Part shown: positions 10,857 through 20,122 of the stretch, in pieces
How positions within the stretch are numbered: the first letter of the stretch is position 1
How the letters are laid out: every line of letters begins with the position of its first letter
Assembly (NCBI RefSeq): GCF_000152905.1
Contig: NZ_AAMY01000002.1
Location: 1 to 64,000 of the forward strand
Direction of reading: 5' to 3'
Source: Nitrobacter sp. Nb-311A
Lineage (GTDB): Bacteria; Pseudomonadota; Alphaproteobacteria; Rhizobiales; Xanthobacteraceae
Length of the DNA stretch: 64,000 bases
Notes under the pieces: generated by a model
Seen by the model: the letters and a program-made list of their open reading frames with translations, nothing else
What the model was told of the DNA's origin: nothing
Databases searched by the model: none
Program-made: the position numbers and the translations under genes

Positions 10857-11121
10857 TTCCGTCCGGGGGTCCGGATACGCCCGCTCCGCGATCCGAGGGG
10901 AGCCGGCACCTCGATCTCAATAGACATGCGACGCGGCGGCCGCAACACAGCCTTCCCCGGCGCGATTCGTCCGCGTTGAAAAGCGAATCGCTGGCCGGCG
11001 CACCCGATTCCGGGTGATGCCGCCCCGGGAAGGGGCCTCAACTTGCGCGCCTTCCAGCCTTGTGGCAAGGATCGGCCGCCGTGCGAGTCCCTTGAAGGAC
11101 GATTTTCCCGCGTTACGGCTT

Positions 11122-11196
11122 GCTGCCGTAGCTCAGTGGTAGAGCACTCCATTGGTAATGGAGAGGTCGACAGTTCAATCCTGTCCGGCAGCACCA
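11122..11196 (+). tRNA. tRNA-Thr (GGT anticodon)
   Basis: A 75-base cloverleaf including an encoded CCA. The acceptor GCTGCCG (11122-11128) pairs with CGGCAGC (11186-11192). The D arm contains GCTCAGTGGTAGAGC. The anticodon stem CTCCA/TGGAG frames loop TTGGTAA with anticodon GGT at 11154-11156. The T arm has the GTTCAATCC pattern. It reads ACC (and ACU) threonine codons. Confidence 0.97.
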
Positions 11197-11392
11197 TTTT
11201 CCTGAAGAGCATTTCCCTGAAGAGCACGAACGACCCGGCACCGCGAACCGCAAAGGCGATTCGCATGGTTGCGGATCGAGATTCGCCGTGAAAAACGTCA
11301 ACGCGTGATCAAAATTGGCGTGAAGGGGGGAAAATTAAGGCCCCATTTGGTTTTTATTAGGGCGGCATTAAGCATACAAAGTTCCCTGCCAC

Positions 11393-11430
11393 TTCAACGG
11401 ATTGCGAACGTTTCAACGGATTGCGAACGT
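11393..11430 (+). repeat. Two exact 19-bp tandem copies upstream of the porin gene
   Basis: The unit TTCAACGGATTGCGAACGT is present at 11393-11411 and 11412-11430 without mismatch, followed by a third partial TTCA. It lies about 110 bases upstream of the porin start in the 11197-11538 gap, which otherwise shows no gene. It could be a doubled regulator site or simple slippage. Confidence 0.6.
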
Positions 11431-11538
11431 TTCAGAGTGTGGCGTCTCAGTGACAGCTTTTTTCAGCAAATCGATTTAGGGTCCAAATGACGGGGCCGAC
11501 CAACGGCTGCTCGGAACACGAATTTCCTGGAGAACGAA

Positions 11539-12213
11539 ATGAAAAAGATTCTGCTCGCTTCTGTAGCCATTGTCGGCTTGGCCGCGATCGCACCGGCACA
11601 GGCCGCTGATCTCGCGGCGCGCCCCTACACCAAAGCTCCGCCCTATGCGCCGCCCGCGCCGATCTATAACTGGACCGGTTTCTATCTCGGTGGTCACATC
11701 GGTGGTGCCTTCGGCGGCGCGAATAACATCTTCGCACCCGGTGTTGCCTTCAACAACAACGACGGCGTGTTCATGGGCGGTGTGCAGGTCGGCTACGACA
11801 CGCAGTTCTCGCCGAACTGGGTGTTCGGCTTGGAGGCCAACTACAGCTTCCTCGACACCGGAAGCTTCTTTGCTAACCGTGGCCTCGGCTCGGTGACCGG
11901 CCGGCTCGGATACACTTGGGGTCCGGCGCTGCTGTACGTCAAGGGCGGCTACGGCTGGGCTGATTCGCGCTTCACCAACGGCTTCGGAGGCAACGGCGGA
12001 CGCGACGGCTATACCGTGGGTGGCGGCCTGGAATACCTGTTCACCCAGAATTGGTCTGGCAAGGTCGAGTACCAGTACTACGATCTCGGCACTGTGAACC
12101 TGGTCGCCCCCGTTGTTGCTAACTTCCGCAACGACCAGCACACCGTCAAGGTCGGCCTGAACTACCGCTTCAACTGGGGTGCTCCGGTTGCCCCGATGGC
12201 GCCGGGATACTGA
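11539..12213 (+). CDS. Outer-membrane beta-barrel porin (Omp25/Omp31-like)
   Basis: A 224-residue outer-membrane protein. The signal peptide is MKKILLASVAIVGLAAIAPAQA, cut before ADLAARP. The mature start with YTKAPPYAPPAPIYNWTGFYLGG is characteristic of the rhizobial Omp25/31 family. The rest is amphipathic strands (VGYDTQFSPNWVFGLEANYSF, TGRLGYTWGPALLYVKGGYGWA, TVGGGLEYLFTQNWSGKVEYQYYDL), and the last strand HTVKVGLNYRFNW has the aromatic residue needed for barrel assembly. A ribosome site GGAGA precedes ATG 11539. A terminator follows directly, so it is monocistronic. Confidence 0.92.
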   Translation: MKKILLASVAIVGLAAIAPAQAADLAARPYTKAPPYAPPAPIYNWTGFYLGGHIGGAFGGANNIFAPGVAFNNNDGVFMGGVQVGYDTQFSPNWVFGLEANYSFLDTGSFFANRGLGSVTGRLGYTWGPALLYVKGGYGWADSRFTNGFGGNGGRDGYTVGGGLEYLFTQNWSGKVEYQYYDLGTVNLVAPVVANFRNDQHTVKVGLNYRFNWGAPVAPMAPGY

Positions 12214-12244
12214 TAACTTCCGAACCTCACGGTTCTGAAATAGA

Positions 12245-12273
12245 GAAAGGCCGGCATCAAGTGCCGGCCTTTC
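12245..12273 (+). terminator. Rho-independent terminator of the porin gene
   Basis: A 12-bp perfect stem GAAAGGCCGGCA / TGCCGGCCTTTC with loop TCAAG, followed by a T-rich run. It begins 32 bases after the porin stop codon. Confidence 0.9.
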
Positions 12274-12290
12274 TTGCTTTAGAGTATTAT

Positions 12291-12385
12291 CGCTTCTGAT
12301 TGAATCAGAAGCGAAGCTCTAGATTGTTATTTTGACGCGTTTTCTTCACGCGAACCGGTTTCCACTTCGCTCGAAAACGCTATAG
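12291..12385 (+). repeat. Dispersed repeat family A, full copy
   Basis: It begins with the hairpin CGCTTCTGAT-tga-ATCAGAAGCG (12291-12313), then a core from CGCGTTTTCTTCACGCGAAC through the TTCCACTTCGCTCGAAAACG segment, ending in CTATAG. The same modules recur at 36561-36654 (full), 19951-20006 (core) and 15073-15170 (inverted). It is non-coding. Confidence 0.85.
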
Positions 12386-12493
12386 CGGCTTGACATCATT
12401 CGCGATTCGCTCCCGCACATGGTATCTGTGCCCGAGCGGCAGACCGGTTCAAAGACCGATTCGGCATGATGTGACACACGGGAATCGCGCGCC

Positions 12494-13519
12494 ATGGACT
12501 CAGTTTCGGTTTCGTTCGACAGTAGCCCCGATTCGATCGCGCGGCCCCGCCACGACTGGACGCGGCCTGAAGCCGAGACACTCTATGATCTCCCGTTCCC
12601 GGATCTGCTCTTTCAGGCGCAGACCATCCATCGCCGCCATTTCGATCCCAACCGCGTCGAGACCGCGAGTCTGCTCAGCATCAAGACCGGCGGCTGCCCG
12701 GAAGATTGCGGATACTGTGCGCAAAGCGCGCATTACGATGCAGGGGTGAAAGCCACCAAGCTGATGGACAGGGACGCGGTCCTTGAAACCGCCCGGCGGG
12801 CCAAGGAGGCCGGCGCCGGCCGGTTCTGCATGGCGGCGGCCTGGCGTCATCCGAAGGACAGGGATCTCGACCGGGTCTGCGACATGATCGGCGCCGTCAA
12901 GGCGCTCGGCATGGAGACCTGCGCGACGCTGGGAATGCTGACGCCCGAGCAGGCCCGGCGGTTGCAGCAGGCCGGCCTCGATTTCTACAACCACAATGTC
13001 GATACCTCGCCCGAATTCTACGGCAAGATCATCACCACCCGCACGATGCAGGATCGCATCGACACGCTCGCCCATGCACGCGAGGCCGGGCTGAAGGTCT
13101 GCTGCGGCGGCATCATCGGCATGGGAGAGCAGGTCGGCGACCGCCTCGGCATGCTGCTGCTGCTGGCGAATCTGCCGGCGCATCCCGAAAGCGTTCCCAT
13201 CAACCTGTGGAACGAGGTCCGGGCGGTGCCGGTCAACGACACAGCCGAGCGACCGGATCCGATCGCGCTGGTCCGCATGATCGCGGTCGCGCGGATCATG
13301 ATGCCGAAGAGCGTGGTGCGGCTGTCGGCGGGCCGGCAATACATGACCGATGAACTGCAAGCTTTGTGCTTCGTGGCCGGCGCCAACTCCATTTTCATTG
13401 GCGACCTTCTCCTCACCACGAAGAATCCGCAGACCGTGCGCGACGCGGCGTTGCTCGACCGCCTCGGCATGACGTCGCCGCTGGACGGTGCGAAGGCGCC
13501 CGCCACCTCGCTGATCTGA
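12494..13519 (+). CDS. bioB: Biotin synthase
   Basis: A 341-residue radical-SAM enzyme that inserts sulfur into dethiobiotin to make biotin. The cluster motif [16 protein letters not shown] supplies Cys68, Cys72 and Cys75 for the SAM-binding 4Fe-4S cluster. [12 protein letters not shown] and [10 protein letters not shown] are further family blocks that contribute to the second iron-sulfur site, and [18 protein letters not shown] carries its Arg ligand. The N-terminal 20 residues are extra compared with the E. coli protein, which is common in this group. No other bio genes are adjacent; it lies between the porin and hemA. Confidence 0.97.
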   Translation: MDSVSVSFDSSPDSIARPRHDWTRPEAETLYDLPFPDLLFQAQTIHRRHFDPNRVETASLLSIKTGGCPEDCGYCAQSAHYDAGVKATKLMDRDAVLETARRAKEAGAGRFCMAAAWRHPKDRDLDRVCDMIGAVKALGMETCATLGMLTPEQARRLQQAGLDFYNHNVDTSPEFYGKIITTRTMQDRIDTLAHAREAGLKVCCGGIIGMGEQVGDRLGMLLLLANLPAHPESVPINLWNEVRAVPVNDTAERPDPIALVRMIAVARIMMPKSVVRLSAGRQYMTDELQALCFVAGANSIFIGDLLLTTKNPQTVRDAALLDRLGMTSPLDGAKAPATSLI

Positions 13520-13829
13520 TCGGGAACCGCCGGTCGTGGAGTAACACGCGGTTGTCCGCTCGCCGCCATGGCGCGAATGGACGCCCGGTTGCAGGGTTGC
13601 CCGACCGGAGCCGTCTCCCCGAAGCGGGTCATTACATCCCCGGTCAAGCCCGGGGACACGCTCCGCCTCGAAAACGCCATAGGGACCATTTGTGCCAGAG
13701 CAAAAATTAATGGCGATTTTTAACCCTCAAGCCGGCGCTTTTGCGGATTCCGGCTCGACAGCGCCGCTGGAAAAGCTCTAAAAAGGGTTTGATCGGTCCG
13801 GCGTCCCGGGCTTTCATCCGGATGTAGTC
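13520..13829 (+). other. bioB-hemA intergenic region with repeat debris
   Basis: A 310-base gap with no supported gene. A segment near 13640-13683 (CCCCGGTCAAGCCCGGGG hairpin followed by CGCCTCGAAAACGCCATAG) looks like a worn family A repeat. The hemA promoter should lie in the distal half. Confidence 0.5.
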
Positions 13830-15059
13830 ATGGATTATAGCAAGTTCTTCAGTAACGCGCTGGATCGCCTTCATGACGAGCGGCGCTACCGTGTTTTCGC
13901 GGATCTCGAGCGCATCGCCGGCCGGTTCCCTTACGCCACCCTGCATACTCCCAAAGGGCCGCGCAACGTCATCATCTGGTGTTCCAACGACTATCTCGGC
14001 ATGGGTCAGCATCCGAAGGTGGTTGGCGCCATGGTCGAGACCGCGACCCGTATCGGCACCGGCGCCGGTGGCACCCGCAATATCGCGGGAAACCACCATC
14101 CTTTGGTCCAGCTCGAACAGGAACTCGCCGACCTGCACGGCAAGCCGGCGGCGCTCGTGTTCACGTCCGGTTACGTCTCGAACCAGACCGGCATTTCGAC
14201 GCTCGCAAAGCTGATTCCGAACTGCCTGATCCTCTCTGACGCGCTCAACCACAATTCGATGATCGAAGGCATCCGGCAGTCCGGCTGCGAACGCGTGGTC
14301 TTCCGCCACAATGATCTGGCCCATCTCGAGGAGCTGCTTCGCGCCGCCGCCCCGGATCGTCCGAAGCTGATCGCCTGCGAAAGCCTGTATTCGATGGATG
14401 GCGATGTCGCGCCGCTTTCGAAGATCTGCGATCTCGCCGAGCGCTACGGCGCCATGACCTATGTCGACGAGGTGCACGCCGTCGGCATGTATGGGCCACG
14501 CGGTGGCGGCATCGCGGAGCGCGAAGGCGTCATGCACCGCATCGACGTTCTCGAAGGCACGCTCGCCAAGGCTTTCGGTTGCCTCGGCGGCTACATCGCC
14601 GGCAATTCCGAGGTCATTGACGCCGTGCGATCCTATGCGCCGGGCTTCATTTTCACCACCTCGTTGCCGCCGGCGATCTGCTCCGCAGCGACCGCCGCAA
14701 TCCGGCATCTCAAATCATCATCCTGGGAACGTGAACGCCATCAGGAGCGGGCAGCGCGCACCAAAGCGAGCCTGATCGCAGCCGGCCTGCCGGTGATGGT
14801 AAGTTCGACGCACATCGTTCCGATTTTCGTCGGGGACCCCGAGCGCTGCAAGCAGGCCTCTGATATGCTGCTGCACGACCACAACATCTATATCCAGCCG
14901 ATCAACTATCCGACCGTCGCCAAGGGAATGGAGCGGCTGCGGATCACGCCGTCGCCTTACCACGACGACGCGCTGATCGATCAGCTGGCTGAAGCGCTGC
15001 TTCAGGTGTGGGAGCGTCTCGATCTGCCGCTGCAAGCGAAGTCCATGGCAGCCGAGTAA
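13830..15059 (+). CDS. hemA: 5-aminolevulinate synthase
   Basis: A 409-residue PLP enzyme that condenses glycine with succinyl-CoA to give 5-aminolevulinate, the entry to haem and tetrapyrrole synthesis by the C4 pathway typical of alphaproteobacteria. The N-terminus [23 protein letters not shown] is typical. The PLP lysine is Lys247 in [13 protein letters not shown], and [12 protein letters not shown] carries the cofactor-contacting Asp and His. [20 protein letters not shown] binds substrate. The length matches the family. It is monocistronic, and the family A repeat follows in inverse orientation. Confidence 0.97.
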   Translation: MDYSKFFSNALDRLHDERRYRVFADLERIAGRFPYATLHTPKGPRNVIIWCSNDYLGMGQHPKVVGAMVETATRIGTGAGGTRNIAGNHHPLVQLEQELADLHGKPAALVFTSGYVSNQTGISTLAKLIPNCLILSDALNHNSMIEGIRQSGCERVVFRHNDLAHLEELLRAAAPDRPKLIACESLYSMDGDVAPLSKICDLAERYGAMTYVDEVHAVGMYGPRGGGIAEREGVMHRIDVLEGTLAKAFGCLGGYIAGNSEVIDAVRSYAPGFIFTTSLPPAICSAATAAIRHLKSSSWERERHQERAARTKASLIAAGLPVMVSSTHIVPIFVGDPERCKQASDMLLHDHNIYIQPINYPTVAKGMERLRITPSPYHDDALIDQLAEALLQVWERLDLPLQAKSMAAE

Positions 15060-15072
15060 CGAGCGGTCCACT

Positions 15073-15170
15073 TTAGAGCGTTTTCGAGCGAAGTGGACAC
15101 CGGTTCGCGTGACGGGATCGCGTCAGACCAAAGTCACATAGCGTCGCTTCCGATCCCGTCTTAGAAGCGT
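15073..15170 (-). repeat. Dispersed repeat family A, inverted copy
   Basis: Read on the minus strand this copy matches the family core: the reverse of TAGAGCGTTTTCGAGCGAAG and GGACACCGGTTCGCGTGACG at 15073-15113, then a more diverged part to about 15170. It sits between the convergent ends of hemA and the response regulator gene. Confidence 0.7.
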
Positions 15171-15176
15171 AGAGGT

Positions 15177-15827
15177 TCAGGAAGCGGAAAGCCGCCGCCA
15201 TGCGCCCGCCTCTGAGAACACGATCCGGATCAGATCGGCAGTGTTCTTCGCGCCGAGCTTGTCCATGATCCGCGCGCGATGAACCTCGACCGTGCGCGGA
15301 CTGATCCCAAGTTTTCTCCCCACCTCCTTGTTCGAGGCGCCCCTGGCCACCTGAGACAGAACCTCGCGCTCCCGGCAGGTCAGCAAATGGCGGCCGGGGA
15401 AATTGGCGAGGCCGTCGCTCTCGCTCCCTCGGGTCTCTCGCCACATCTTCACCGCGGCACGAACACGGTCGATGATGGCATCGGAGGAAAACGGCTTCTC
15501 CAGAAAATCGAGCGCGCCGTATTTCATGACCGCGACAGCCATCGCGATGTCGGCCGCGCCCGAGATCACGAGGATTGGCGAGACAATTTTTTCGTCGGCC
15601 AGCCTGCGCAGGACATGAAATCCCGATTCACCGGGAAGATGCAGGTCGAGAATGATACAGGCGGGAGGCGCGCTACGCACCGCCTCAAGGAATGAAGCGC
15701 CGTCGCCAAAACCTTGCGCGGCATATCCCTCGATTTTCAAAAGGAGGACCAGCGTTTCACGTACCGACACATCATCGTCGACGACAAAAACCGGAACATC
15801 CGGCACAAAGGACAGAAGCTTTCCCAT
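15177..15827 (-). CDS. FixJ/NarL-family response regulator
   Basis: A 216-residue two-component regulator. The receiver domain (about 10-125) has the acidic pocket DDD at 17-19, phosphoacceptor Asp61 in IILDLHLPGES, and Lys111 in DFLEKPF. The C-terminal LuxR-type helix-turn-helix (about 150-215) shows LTCREREVLSQVARGASNKE, VGRKLGISPRTVEVHRARIM and KLGAKNTADLIRI. The organisation resembles FixJ. ATG 15827 has the ribosome site AAGGAAG seven bases upstream; the frame extends to 15938, but that extension overlaps repeat-like sequence. No histidine kinase is adjacent, so its partner and targets are unknown. Confidence 0.9.
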   Translation of the reverse strand: MGKLLSFVPDVPVFVVDDDVSVRETLVLLLKIEGYAAQGFGDGASFLEAVRSAPPACIILDLHLPGESGFHVLRRLADEKIVSPILVISGAADIAMAVAVMKYGALDFLEKPFSSDAIIDRVRAAVKMWRETRGSESDGLANFPGRHLLTCREREVLSQVARGASNKEVGRKLGISPRTVEVHRARIMDKLGAKNTADLIRIVFSEAGAWRRLSAS

Positions 15828-15884
15828 TCGCGGCTTCCTTACTGAGTCCCTCACCGGCTTCGGTGAAGTCTCACTTTTTTTGAC

Positions 15885-15960
15885 CTGACGCGTTTTCTGT
15901 ACGAACCGGCATTCATCCTCGGTCCACCCCGAGGACACGCCTCACGAGAAAGCGCGATAG
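15885..15960 (+). repeat. Diverged family A repeat
   Basis: The segment starts with GACGCGTTTTCTGTACGAACC, continues through a GGTCCACCCCGAGGACACGCC hairpin-like stretch and ends AGAAAGCGCGATAG. It resembles the family A core, but the central part is replaced. It occupies part of the 15828-16114 gap between two minus-strand genes. Confidence 0.45.
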
Positions 15961-16114
15961 CGAAAGGCGAGTACCACAACTTATACGTGTATAATCTGAT
16001 TCGTTCGGGTCGGCAAATCCATCGTGATCGCCACCGCTCATCGGCCGCATGGCTTCCTCGGCGAACCGCGGCGGCAGACCAAAATTCGAGTCGAATGTTT
16101 TCAGCGGATCCGGA

Positions 16115-16648
16115 TCATATTCCCGAGGTATCGCGCTGGACCCGCCCCGCAATCTCGATTAGCCGCCGCCATGCGCGCTCGACAAATGACATCAAGCGGT
16201 CGAGATCGCGATCATTCGGCAATGGAATCTGGATGCTGTTGCGGTTGGCATCGGCGGATTTTCGTCCATCAGCCTTTGGCGCAGCCGGCCCGGGCTCACC
16301 GGACCCCGGCGCCTGTTGTTTGAGCGAATCCTTTTGAGTATTGCCGGCCGGCTCGCGCGCAGCGAGTTGCGCCTTCAATTTTTCGTTCTCCGCCAGCAAC
16401 CGGCCGATTTCCTTATCCAGCGCGGCATGCTCTTCAGGCAATGCGTAGCAGGCCCAACCCGAGCCCTTGTCCTCGCAATGGGAAACAACGCCGGTACGCG
16501 TGTCCAGCCTGACAAAGCCGCCGCTCATCGGCACGAGCGTAAAGCGCCCTTTTTCCGACTCCTGCGCAAGCACCGGCACAGCCAGGCAAAAGAGCAGCGT
16601 GGTGATTGCGAAAATCCGCAACAGTCCGAGCGATGTCGCCGCGTACAT
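16115..16648 (-). CDS. Conserved exported protein of unknown function
   Basis: A 177-residue protein with a signal peptide or membrane anchor (SLGLLRIFAITTLLFCLAVPVLAQ, about 5-28). The periplasmic part begins GRFTLVPMSGGFVRLDTRTGVVSHCEDKG and has two cysteines (SHC, WAC) that may pair. A short coiled coil follows (ALDKEIGRLLAENEKLKAQLA), then a Pro/Ala/Lys linker and a C-terminal helix rich in charged residues (DRDLDRLMSFVERAWRRLIEIAGRVQ). Proteins of this layout occur in related genera; no function is assigned. ATG 16648 was chosen because the signal peptide begins there; the frame is open to 16768. Confidence 0.75.
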   Translation of the reverse strand: MYAATSLGLLRIFAITTLLFCLAVPVLAQESEKGRFTLVPMSGGFVRLDTRTGVVSHCEDKGSGWACYALPEEHAALDKEIGRLLAENEKLKAQLAAREPAGNTQKDSLKQQAPGSGEPGPAAPKADGRKSADANRNSIQIPLPNDRDLDRLMSFVERAWRRLIEIAGRVQRDTSGI

Positions 16649-17186
16649 GCTCTGCTCCGTCGAGACCGAATCCGCTTCATCCGAGCGGGCGCTCCGTAAC
16701 TTCGACCTATAGCGTCCACCATCCGATTTCAACGCGTCGGCTCTATTCGATACGCGTCCACCTCTCAACCACCCTGTCGCCGCGACAGCAGGCGAAAAAC
16801 AAGATTGTGCTATTGATCACATCAACTTACACGATCGCGGACGATGCGCTGTTCCCGTCGCTTCAAGGCGTCCGGGCCTGAAATACAAGATTGGCAGCAC
16901 CGCGTCAGACGACCTTCGGAGTATCCCCTCCGAACCACCAGCTTTTTGTGTTGCGGACGGCCAGCGACGCTAAACATCCCCGCCCCTTCGTGAAGACCGC
17001 TTTCGCAGCGCGGCAACTCGGCGCAGCTGTTTTGATTTTCCAAAATAAAGCCAGCGAGTTCAATGATGTAGTCCATCACGGCACAATCTTGACTTGACCT
17101 TTGGCCGTCAGTATGGTCCGCGCGGCTTCTGAGGGTAACGGGCGTTATTTCCTTAAGATCGCGGCGTTGTGTCGGGTGTCGAGAGC
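16649..17186. other. Intergenic region upstream of the ATP synthase genes
   Basis: About 540 bases between divergent genes, expected to hold the promoters of both the exported protein and the atp cluster. A minus-strand frame of 85 codons (16822-17079) has no ribosome site, signal or recognisable domain and is not called. I see no repeats or terminators. Confidence 0.5.
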
Positions 17187-17570
17187 ATGGCTGACGGCAC
17201 GGACAAAAACAGCAGCGGGCACGGAGATCGCGAGCATTCGGCTCCTGACGAAGCTGCGCTTTCCGAACGGCTCGGAAATCTCAATCAGCGGCTGTCCGAA
17301 CGTCAAGGACACCGCAAGAACGAGACTGACCAATCCGGTGATGGAAGCGGGAACGGAGCTGCCAGAGCCTCGGCGATGGCGCGTGGTTTCCGCCTCTCCT
17401 CCGAATTGATCGCGGGTGTCGTTGTCGGAGCGGTGATCGGCTGGGGATTTGACCGCTTGCTGTCGACCTCACCCTGGGGGCTGATCGTGTTTTTCCTGCT
17501 TGGCTTCGCGGCTGGCGTGATCAACGTGATGCGGTCGGCGGGCGTGATTCCCGAGCAGACAGACCGATGA
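17187..17570 (+). CDS. atpI: ATP synthase subunit I (AtpI)
   Basis: The accessory membrane protein at the head of the Fo operon, thought to help c-ring assembly or Mg uptake. The N-terminal half is hydrophilic (DEAALSERLGNLNQRLSERQ). Two membrane helices follow: LIAGVVVGAVIGWGFDRL and WGLIVFFLLGFAAGVINVM. The GWGxDRxLxTSPWGLIVFxLLG block is the AtpI signature in alphaproteobacteria. The start is ATG 17187 (MADGTDKNSS); GTG 17169 in frame is the alternative. It is followed by atpB after 68 bases. Confidence 0.9.
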   Translation: MADGTDKNSSGHGDREHSAPDEAALSERLGNLNQRLSERQGHRKNETDQSGDGSGNGAARASAMARGFRLSSELIAGVVVGAVIGWGFDRLLSTSPWGLIVFFLLGFAAGVINVMRSAGVIPEQTDR

Positions 17571-17638
17571 CGCATAGCCGTCGGGACGACTGAGTTGCTT
17601 GAACGCCGGCTCGCCGGCAGACCGAGAGTTGCACGCGG

Positions 17639-18382
17639 ATGATGGACCCGATCCACCAGTTCAACATCGAGCCAATCTTCACGATTGGCCATATCGGCGG
17701 TCAGGAAATCGCCTTCACCAATTCCTCCGCCTACATGCTGCTCGCCGTGGCCCTGACGTCGCTTTTGATGCTGGGCACCGGGCGCAAGCTCGTGCCCGGG
17801 CGCATGCAATCGATCGCCGAGATCAGCTACGAATTCGTCGCCGACACCATACGCACCACCGCCGGCAAGGACGGCATGAAGTTCTTCCCCTTCGTGTTCT
17901 CGATCTTCATGCTGGTGACCGTCTCCAATCTGGTTGGCATCATCCCCTACACTTTCACGATCTCAAGCCACATCATCGTCACCGCCGCGCTGGCATTCCT
18001 CGTCTTCTTCACGGTGCTGATCTACGGCTTTTACAAAAACGGTCTGAAATTCTTCAAACTGTTCGTGCCGTCCGGCATTCCGGTGGTGATCCTGCCGCTG
18101 GTGGTGGCGATCGAGGTGATCTCGTTCCTGTCGCGGCCGGTCTCACACAGCGTGCGTCTGTTCGCCAACATGCTGGCCGGCCACATCACGCTGAAAGTGT
18201 TCGCGAGCTTCGTCACGATGCTGGGCGCCATGGGAATCGTCGGCGTTTTCGGCGCCGCGTTGCCGCTGGCGCTGGTGGTGGCGCTCACCGCGCTTGAACT
18301 GCTGGTCGCATTCCTTCAAGCCTACGTTTTCACGATCCTCACCTGCATCTACATCAACGATGCGATTCATCCCGGTCACTAA
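17639..18382 (+). CDS. atpB: ATP synthase Fo subunit a
   Basis: A 247-residue integral membrane protein providing the proton half-channels next to the c-ring. Helices are seen at about 28-45, 85-105, 112-135, 145-170, and in the C-terminal part. The essential arginine lies in [20 protein letters not shown], and the last helix pair includes [23 protein letters not shown] with conserved Glu/Gln. The N-terminus [21 protein letters not shown] is typical of the group. The gene order I-a-c-b'-b is that of purple bacteria and rhizobia, with F1 genes elsewhere. Confidence 0.97.
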   Translation: MMDPIHQFNIEPIFTIGHIGGQEIAFTNSSAYMLLAVALTSLLMLGTGRKLVPGRMQSIAEISYEFVADTIRTTAGKDGMKFFPFVFSIFMLVTVSNLVGIIPYTFTISSHIIVTAALAFLVFFTVLIYGFYKNGLKFFKLFVPSGIPVVILPLVVAIEVISFLSRPVSHSVRLFANMLAGHITLKVFASFVTMLGAMGIVGVFGAALPLALVVALTALELLVAFLQAYVFTILTCIYINDAIHPGH

Positions 18383-18439
18383 GGACCGGTTCCACATCTT
18401 TCACAATCACTCTCACAAGCCTCAGCAAGGAGTTGTTTC

Positions 18440-18667
18440 ATGGATCCGATTGCCGCGAAGTACATTGGCGCTGGTATTGCCTGCATCGGCATGGGTGGCG
18501 CCGGCGCCGGCGTGGGTATCATCTTCGGCAACTATCTCGCCGCGGCGGTACGCAATCCCTCGGCCGCTCAGGGTCAGTTCGGCAACCTGATCTTCGGCTT
18601 CGCGGTGACGGAAGCGCTCGGCATCTTTTCGCTGCTGATCGCCCTGCTATTGCTGTTCGCACTTTAA
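18440..18667 (+). CDS. atpE: ATP synthase Fo subunit c
   Basis: A 75-residue proteolipid forming the rotor ring. Two helices are joined by the polar loop RNPSAAQGQ. The proton-carrying carboxylate is Glu58 in [20 protein letters not shown], and helix 1 has the glycine-rich [15 protein letters not shown] packing motif. Glu58 rather than Asp is usual for this group, and nothing in the sequence suggests sodium binding. A ribosome site AAGGAG precedes ATG 18440 by several bases. Confidence 0.97.
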   Translation: MDPIAAKYIGAGIACIGMGGAGAGVGIIFGNYLAAAVRNPSAAQGQFGNLIFGFAVTEALGIFSLLIALLLLFAL

Positions 18668-18728
18668 GATCACTGACCGGCTGACGGGACCTGGAAACAA
18701 GTCTCGATCAACCGCAGAGGAGAAGCCC

Positions 18729-19286
18729 GTGGCTGAAAGTCATGGCAACGCACAGGGCGCGACGGCCCACACCGAAGCCGACGGCGGCCACAAGGCCCCG
18801 TTCCCGCCGTTCCAGAAGGACACCTTCGCGTCCCAGCTGGTATCGCTGACGATCGCGTTCGTTGCGCTCTATCTGATCTCATCGCGATTGGCCTTGCCGC
18901 GCGTCCGCAAAACCATCGATGACCGCCAGGACACGATCGATGGCGACCTCGCACAGGCGCAAAAGCTGAAGGACGAATCCGACAGCGCATTGAAAGCTTA
19001 CGAGGCCGAACTTGCAGCCGCGCGGACGCGGGCGCAGGCGATCGGCAACGAGACCCGCGAGAAGCTGAACGCGGCGGCAGATGCCGAACGCAAGGCGCTC
19101 GAGGAACGTTTGTCCGTCAAGCTCGCCGACGCCGAGAAGACCATCGCCTCAACGCGCGCGGCGGCGATGAGTAATGTCCGCGGCATCGCAAGCGATGCCG
19201 CAACGGCGATCGTGCAACAACTGACCGGCGCAACGCCCGACTCCAAACTCGTCGACGTCGCCGTCGAATCCTTGATGAAGGGATGA
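18729..19286 (+). CDS. atpF': ATP synthase Fo subunit b'
   Basis: A 185-residue b-type stator subunit. A hydrophilic N-terminus (about 1-38) precedes a single membrane helix ([21 protein letters not shown]), then a long helical Ala/Glu/Lys/Arg stator arm. As in other photosynthetic-lineage alphaproteobacteria it is duplicated with the next gene, and the two form a b/b' heterodimer. GTG 18729 is used, with AGAGGAGAAG just upstream. It is 61 bases after atpE and 7 bases before the b gene. Confidence 0.95.
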   Translation: MAESHGNAQGATAHTEADGGHKAPFPPFQKDTFASQLVSLTIAFVALYLISSRLALPRVRKTIDDRQDTIDGDLAQAQKLKDESDSALKAYEAELAAARTRAQAIGNETREKLNAAADAERKALEERLSVKLADAEKTIASTRAAAMSNVRGIASDAATAIVQQLTGATPDSKLVDVAVESLMKG

Positions 19287-19293
19287 CGAGACC

Positions 19294-19779
19294 ATGTTTG
19301 CCGAACCGGAAACCTGGGTTGCCATAGCCTTCCTGATCCTGATGGGCGTCTTCGCCTATGTGGGAGTACATCGCACCGTGCTGTCGGCGCTTGATCGCCG
19401 CAGCGCGCGCATCAAGGGCGAACTCGACGACGCGCGCCGCCTGAAGGATGACGCAGCAAAACTGCTTGCCGACTACAAAGCCCGCCATGCGAGCGCCGAG
19501 CGCGAGGCGCAGGACATTATCGCCTCGGCCAAAGCCGAAGCCGAGCGCATCGCGGCCGAAGCAAAGGCCAAGATGGAGGATTTCGTCGCGCGTCGCACTA
19601 AGAGTGCGGAAGGCAAGATCGCCTCGGCAGAAGCCCAGGCCATCGCGGATGTCCGCGCGGCCGCCGCCGACGCCGCTGTCGCTGCCGCCTCCTCGATCCT
19701 GTCAAAGTCGGTGAAGGGCCAGCTTGCCGACGAGCTGCTCGCCAACGGCGTCAGCGAAGTGCGCGCCAAACTCAACTAG
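19294..19779 (+). CDS. atpF: ATP synthase Fo subunit b
   Basis: A 161-residue stator subunit: an N-terminal membrane helix ([20 protein letters not shown]) and a long charged helix that contacts F1 through delta. It follows the b' gene by 7 bases, so it is probably translated from the same message. Its TAG stop (19777-19779) is the first three bases of a dispersed family B repeat, which forms the 3' end of the transcript. Confidence 0.95.
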   Translation: MFAEPETWVAIAFLILMGVFAYVGVHRTVLSALDRRSARIKGELDDARRLKDDAAKLLADYKARHASAEREAQDIIASAKAEAERIAAEAKAKMEDFVARRTKSAEGKIASAEAQAIADVRAAAADAAVAAASSILSKSVKGQLADELLANGVSEVRAKLN

Positions 19780-19901
19780 AGCATGATCCCGATCCGAAGG
19801 GCCGCGCCAGCGCAAAGTGGAAACCAGTTTTCGGAAAAGATCGTGCTCAAACAAAAAGATAAGCGACAAGTCTGATTCAACGCAGTTGAAACAGACTCTC
19901 T
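19777..19901 (+). repeat. Dispersed repeat family B, full copy
   Basis: It starts TAGAGCATGATCCCG, where TAG is the atpF stop, and runs through CGCAAAGTGGAAACC, TTTTCGGAA, a GATCGTGCTCAAACAA segment that partly complements the start, and GTCTGATTCAACGCAGTTGAA. A close copy is at 42813-42936; shorter ones are at 28680-28776 and 22846-22880. Confidence 0.88.
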
Positions 19902-19950
19902 AGAGTCTTTCACCGCTTCACGGAAACGGTAAAAAGACTCTGGCTTTTTG

Positions 19951-20006
19951 ATTTGACGCGTTTTCTCCACGCGAACCGGATTCCACTTCGCTCGAAAACG
20001 CTATAG
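19951..20006 (+). repeat. Dispersed repeat family A, core copy
   Basis: Core GACGCGTTTTCTCCACGCGA, then the TTCCACTTCGCTCGAAAACG segment and CTATAG, without the leading CGCTTCTGAT hairpin. It lies directly after a family B copy in the gap behind atpF. Confidence 0.8.
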
Positions 20007-20122
20007 GTCATCATGACCACGAGGCGCGCATCCGGTGGGTGGCAAGCGGCGATAAAATGCATCCGTTGTGACGAGCCAAAGGGACCGCCCCTCCACTCCT
20101 AAATTTGATCCGGAGTTTTGCC

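Noticed and set aside
10671-10979. 102-codon plus-strand frame upstream of murA
   Set aside because: It overlaps the minus-strand 57-codon frame whose basic central block is more protein-like.
16822-17079. 85-codon minus-strand frame upstream of atpI
   Set aside because: No ribosome site, no recognised family, and it lies where the atp promoter is expected.
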